DNA of 7,925 nt from an archaeon (lineage in GTDB: Archaea; Hydrothermarchaeota; Hydrothermarchaeia; JALTZZ01; JALUTC01), in contig JALTZH010000255.1 of the NCBI GenBank assembly GCA_027051265.1, positions 1 through 7,925 on the forward strand, in the 5' to 3' direction. The notes under the pieces were generated by a model. It ran no database searches. It saw nothing but the letters and a program-made list of their open reading frames with translations, and was not told the DNA's origin. The position numbers and the translations under genes are program-made. This document shows positions 5,530-7,925 of this stretch, piece by piece. Position 1 is the first letter of the stretch; the number at the start of each line of letters is the position of its first letter.

Positions 5530-7925
5530 TCAGTAATTAAGAATTTTTTTAATTTCTTCTAAAACTTTTATCTCATCATCTCTTAGATACTTTTTATTTT
5601 GTTCTAAAATTTTTAATTCTTCTTTCGATATAAATGTATATAATATATCATTTTCATCTATATTTCTACCAATAAATCCTTCATCTATCGCAATTGCAAC
5701 CCTATCTCCCTTTTTTGCTTCATCAAGTGATTTTCTTTCATATTGAATGCTTAAAATTTTTCCAACTATTTTTCCATTCTTGAATAGTTTATAATTTCTT
5801 CTTATTGTACCTTCTAGAACTTCTATTCCAACAATGGCAGGCTTACTTATTCTGAAAACGTATCCCTGTAATATCTTTATCTTCGCAGGTCTAGTGATTG
5901 CTTCTAGAACTTTTCTCTTTCTCTTTTCCTCATATTCTTTAAGCCAATTCTCATAATCTTCAATTAATTTATATATAACATTATTTATAAAAACTTTTAT
6001 ACCATATTTCTTGATCTCTTCCTCAACTCCTCTAGCAATTTTTACGTTAAATCCTATAATTACCCCATATTTAGCATCGTGTACCTTCGATGCGTTTGCT
6101 TCAATTACATCTCTCCTTGTAATATCTCCGATATCAGCAATTCTTATAGGAATATTTTTCTTCTTTAACATGTTTAACATCGCTTCTAAAGCGCCTATCG
6201 TATCAGCTTTTATAACTATTCCAACATTATTCGTTTCAATTTTATATTGTTCAATTTCTTTTCTTATTTCATTTAAACAACGGTTGATGTTTCCTTTACA
6301 TACAATTAATGGCATTCCAGCAATTGCGTCTTCCAAATTTTGAGCTGCGATTTTTATACCAGCTGCAGCTGAAACCTTATTAACAGGTTTAAATTTATGT
6401 CTAGGATCTCGCATCTCATCCAAAGGTTTTGGTTTAAGTAAAGCTTTAACTTTTGTTACTATTATTTTGTTATCTTTCCCAGCCAGTACTATAGTATCAC
6501 CACGCTTTATATTTCCATCATATATTATAACGTCTATAGTTTTTCCAAGACCCATTTCTTCTCTAACTTCTAGTATAGTGCCTTTTGCCGGTTTGTTTGG
6601 ATCTATTTTTAATTCTCTCTTTAGATACCTCTGTGATAAGCCTACAAGTAACATTAAAAGTTCAGGAATTCCTTCACCAGTTATAGCAGAAACTGGCACT
6701 ATAGCTATTTCTCTTGTAAAATCTCTTACTCTATCAAATCTATCCGCATTAAATCCAAGTTCATTCAGCTTAAAAACTATGTTGTAAATTTTTTCTTCTA
6801 GTATTCTTAACGTTTTACTGCTTTGCTTAATTAAGCTATGTGTTATCGGGAAGTTTTCAAAGGGTTTCCATCCATAAATCTTATCAATCTTATTCGCAGC
6901 AACTATAAACGGCGTTTTATATGCTCTAAGAATCTCAATACTCTCTATAGTTTGCGGCATTATTCCTTCGTTTACATCAATTACGAGAATTGCAAGATCA
7001 GCGAGACTCGACCCCCTTTTTCTAAGACTCATAAACGCCTCGTGTCCTGGGGTATCGATGAAAAGTAATCCGGGTATTGTAATGTTTACTTTCAATTGTT
7101 TAAGTAAACCTCCGCAAATTTCCTTTATAGTACTTATTGGAATTTCCGTTGCACCAATATGTTGTGTAATACCTCCAGCTTCTTTTTTGGCAACCGCAGT
7201 CCCTCTAATTTTATCGAGCAGAGTTGTATTATGTACTATAATTCCATTGGATATGAAGTTGAAATGTTCCGTTACCAAATCGTAGACGTATCCTTTATAT
7301 TTATAAGCGTTAATTCTAATTATTTTTTCAAAATCTATCTGAAAAAAATCAGGTATGGGTATCTTTTCGTATAATTTATGCTGCCAGATTGTTTTGAAAT
7401 CTTTATACTTATTATCTTTAAGCAGTCTTTTTATACGCTTTAGGTTAGGCTTTCTTATCGTTTTAATAAATTTCATCCACGAATCTTTAGGAATCGTATT
7501 TCTCAAACCTTTCTCATATTCATATATTTCCTCTATATTTATATCGTTTAGTAGATATCCAAAAGAGAGTCTTAAACATTTAAGATAAAATCTATCAATC
7601 GTAATCTCATCGGAAGAGTTTTGTGAATAGATTGCTATTTCATCATTTTCTTTCAAAAATCTTGCCTCTTTCCAACCTTCACGTGTTAAAAATGGATGTT
7701 CCTTTGTAACATGAATACATTTTCCATTTTTTAACGTTATCTCATAAATATAATCACAATAAAATCTCCTAACCAAATTAGCACGTGATTTTATGATCGA
7801 ACCTTTTCCTAAAGATAAAACATGGCAAGAAGCATCGATATCTTTTATTCTCACATGAGATTCATCGCTCAGTAAAACTTTTTCGTCAGGAAGAATGCAC
7901 TTCCCATGATCTATATGACCTAATA
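5530..7925 (-). CDS. infB: Translation initiation factor aIF5B (infB/FUN12 type) precursor containing an intein; first codons beyond window
   Basis: aIF5B is the cytosolic GTPase that promotes ribosomal subunit joining during initiation. The visible frame runs from base 7923 leftwards and opens with LGHIDHGK, the P-loop, so only about ten N-terminal residues are missing. A 224-residue intein follows, then the extein resumes with TTLLDKIRGTAVAKKEAGG. G-domain motifs in order are GHIDHGK/TT (G1), GITQHIGAT (switch I Thr, G2), DTPGHEAF (G3), NKID (G4) and VSAITGEG (G5). The C-terminal part covers the remaining aIF5B domains, including PAKGTILEVREEMGLGKTIDVI, the domain III segment NVGIVIKADTIGALEAML, and domain IV with RPAKIKILQGYVFR. 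The extein totals about 575 visible residues, normal for the archaeal short form lacking the eukaryotic N-terminal extension. The GTG at 7854 is inside the intein and is not a start. The gene heads the infB-DUF424-endonuclease V run. Without splicing the P-loop is broken, so splicing should be needed for activity. Confidence 0.96.
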   Translation of the reverse strand, partial: LGHIDHGKCILPDEKVLLSDESHVRIKDIDASCHVLSLGKGSIIKSRANLVRRFYCDYIYEITLKNGKCIHVTKEHPFLTREGWKEARFLKENDEIAIYSQNSSDEITIDRFYLKCLRLSFGYLLNDINIEEIYEYEKGLRNTIPKDSWMKFIKTIRKPNLKRIKRLLKDNKYKDFKTIWQHKLYEKIPIPDFFQIDFEKIIRINAYKYKGYVYDLVTEHFNFISNGIIVHNTTLLDKIRGTAVAKKEAGGITQHIGATEIPISTIKEICGGLLKQLKVNITIPGLLFIDTPGHEAFMSLRKRGSSLADLAILVIDVNEGIMPQTIESIEILRAYKTPFIVAANKIDKIYGWKPFENFPITHSLIKQSSKTLRILEEKIYNIVFKLNELGFNADRFDRVRDFTREIAIVPVSAITGEGIPELLMLLVGLSQRYLKRELKIDPNKPAKGTILEVREEMGLGKTIDVIIYDGNIKRGDTIVLAGKDNKIIVTKVKALLKPKPLDEMRDPRHKFKPVNKVSAAAGIKIAAQNLEDAIAGMPLIVCKGNINRCLNEIRKEIEQYKIETNNVGIVIKADTIGALEAMLNMLKKKNIPIRIADIGDITRRDVIEANASKVHDAKYGVIIGFNVKIARGVEEEIKKYGIKVFINNVIYKLIEDYENWLKEYEEKRKRKVLEAITRPAKIKILQGYVFRISKPAIVGIEVLEGTIRRNYKLFKNGKIVGKILSIQYERKSLDEAKKGDRVAIAIDEGFIGRNIDENDILYTFISKEELKILEQNKKYLRDDEIKVLEEIKKILNY
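7228..7899 (-). mobile_element. Intein (224 residues, no intact homing endonuclease) in the aIF5B P-loop
   Basis: The insert begins at Cys1 (codon 7897-7899) directly after GHIDHGK and ends at VHN (Asn codon 7228-7230), directly before TTLLD, so Thr is the +1 nucleophile. Splicing blocks are visible. Block A is CILPDEKVLL (1-10). Block B is GKCIHVTKEHPFL with Thr65 and His68 of the TxxH motif, followed by GWKEARFLKENDEIAI. Block F is YKGYVYDLVTEHFNF with Asp207. Block G is NGIIVHN, with His223 and Asn224. All class 1 intein catalytic positions are present, so splicing is expected. At 224 residues it is much shorter than inteins carrying a LAGLIDADG endonuclease and somewhat longer than minimal ones; about 100 residues of linker separate blocks B and F. 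Inteins are known in archaeal infB homologues; whether this exact site is the same one needs alignment. Confidence 0.95.

Noticed and set aside
6011-7588. Several plus-strand open frames of 70-110 codons opposite infB
   Set aside because: They are antisense to conserved aIF5B and intein sequence and show no motif, start signal or family pattern.
5530-7854. A separate gene starting at the GTG at 7854
   Set aside because: The same frame continues upstream through Cys1 of the intein into the aIF5B P-loop GHIDHGK, so the GTG is internal to the intein.
1-7925. CRISPR arrays, insertion sequences, attachment-site duplications or an origin
   Set aside because: I saw no regularly spaced repeats, transposase motifs, second copy of the tRNA 3' end or origin-like repeat clusters in this window.

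Overview
This window is A+T-rich DNA from an archaeon. The archaeal markers are a formate-dependent PurP, an archaeal-type cytidylate kinase overlapping ribosomal protein L34e, an aIF5B-type initiation factor without the long eukaryotic N-terminal extension, a DUF424 protein and oligo-T terminators. The single tRNA has almost wholly G:C stems (19 of 21 pairs) inside A+T-rich DNA, which points to a thermophile or hyperthermophile. The tRNA sequence and gene set feel closer to the TACK archaea than to most Euryarchaeota, but that placement is a weak inference.

Layout from left to right: (1) the 3' three quarters of hemC on +, ending in two T6 runs. (2) A minus-strand group read right to left: ribosomal protein L34e, then cmk (4-base stop/start overlap), then purP. 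purP converges on hemC. (3) purD on +, divergent from L34e across a 61-base A+T-rich promoter region. (4) A second minus-strand block, read right to left: infB (aIF5B, its first few codons beyond the right edge), DUF424, endonuclease V (overlapping DUF424 by 23 bases), tRNA-Phe(GAA), and a small unrecognised gene whose start lies 22 bases past the tRNA. There is no gene-free stretch above 300 bases.

Functionally the window mixes purine biosynthesis (PurD, an early step; PurP, the formylation near the end), tetrapyrrole synthesis (HemC), translation (L34e, aIF5B, tRNA-Phe), nucleotide metabolism (Cmk) and probable nucleic-acid repair (EndoV).

The main points of interest are: a 224-residue intein without a recognisable intact homing endonuclease, inserted in the P-loop of aIF5B exactly between Lys and Thr; an endonuclease V in which the third carboxylate metal ligand appears to be Asn; a PurP whose glycine-rich ATP-grasp loop is replaced by a charged segment; and a short orphan gene that seems to depend on the tRNA transcript for expression. 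I found no CRISPR array, insertion sequence, rRNA or clearly new multi-gene system.
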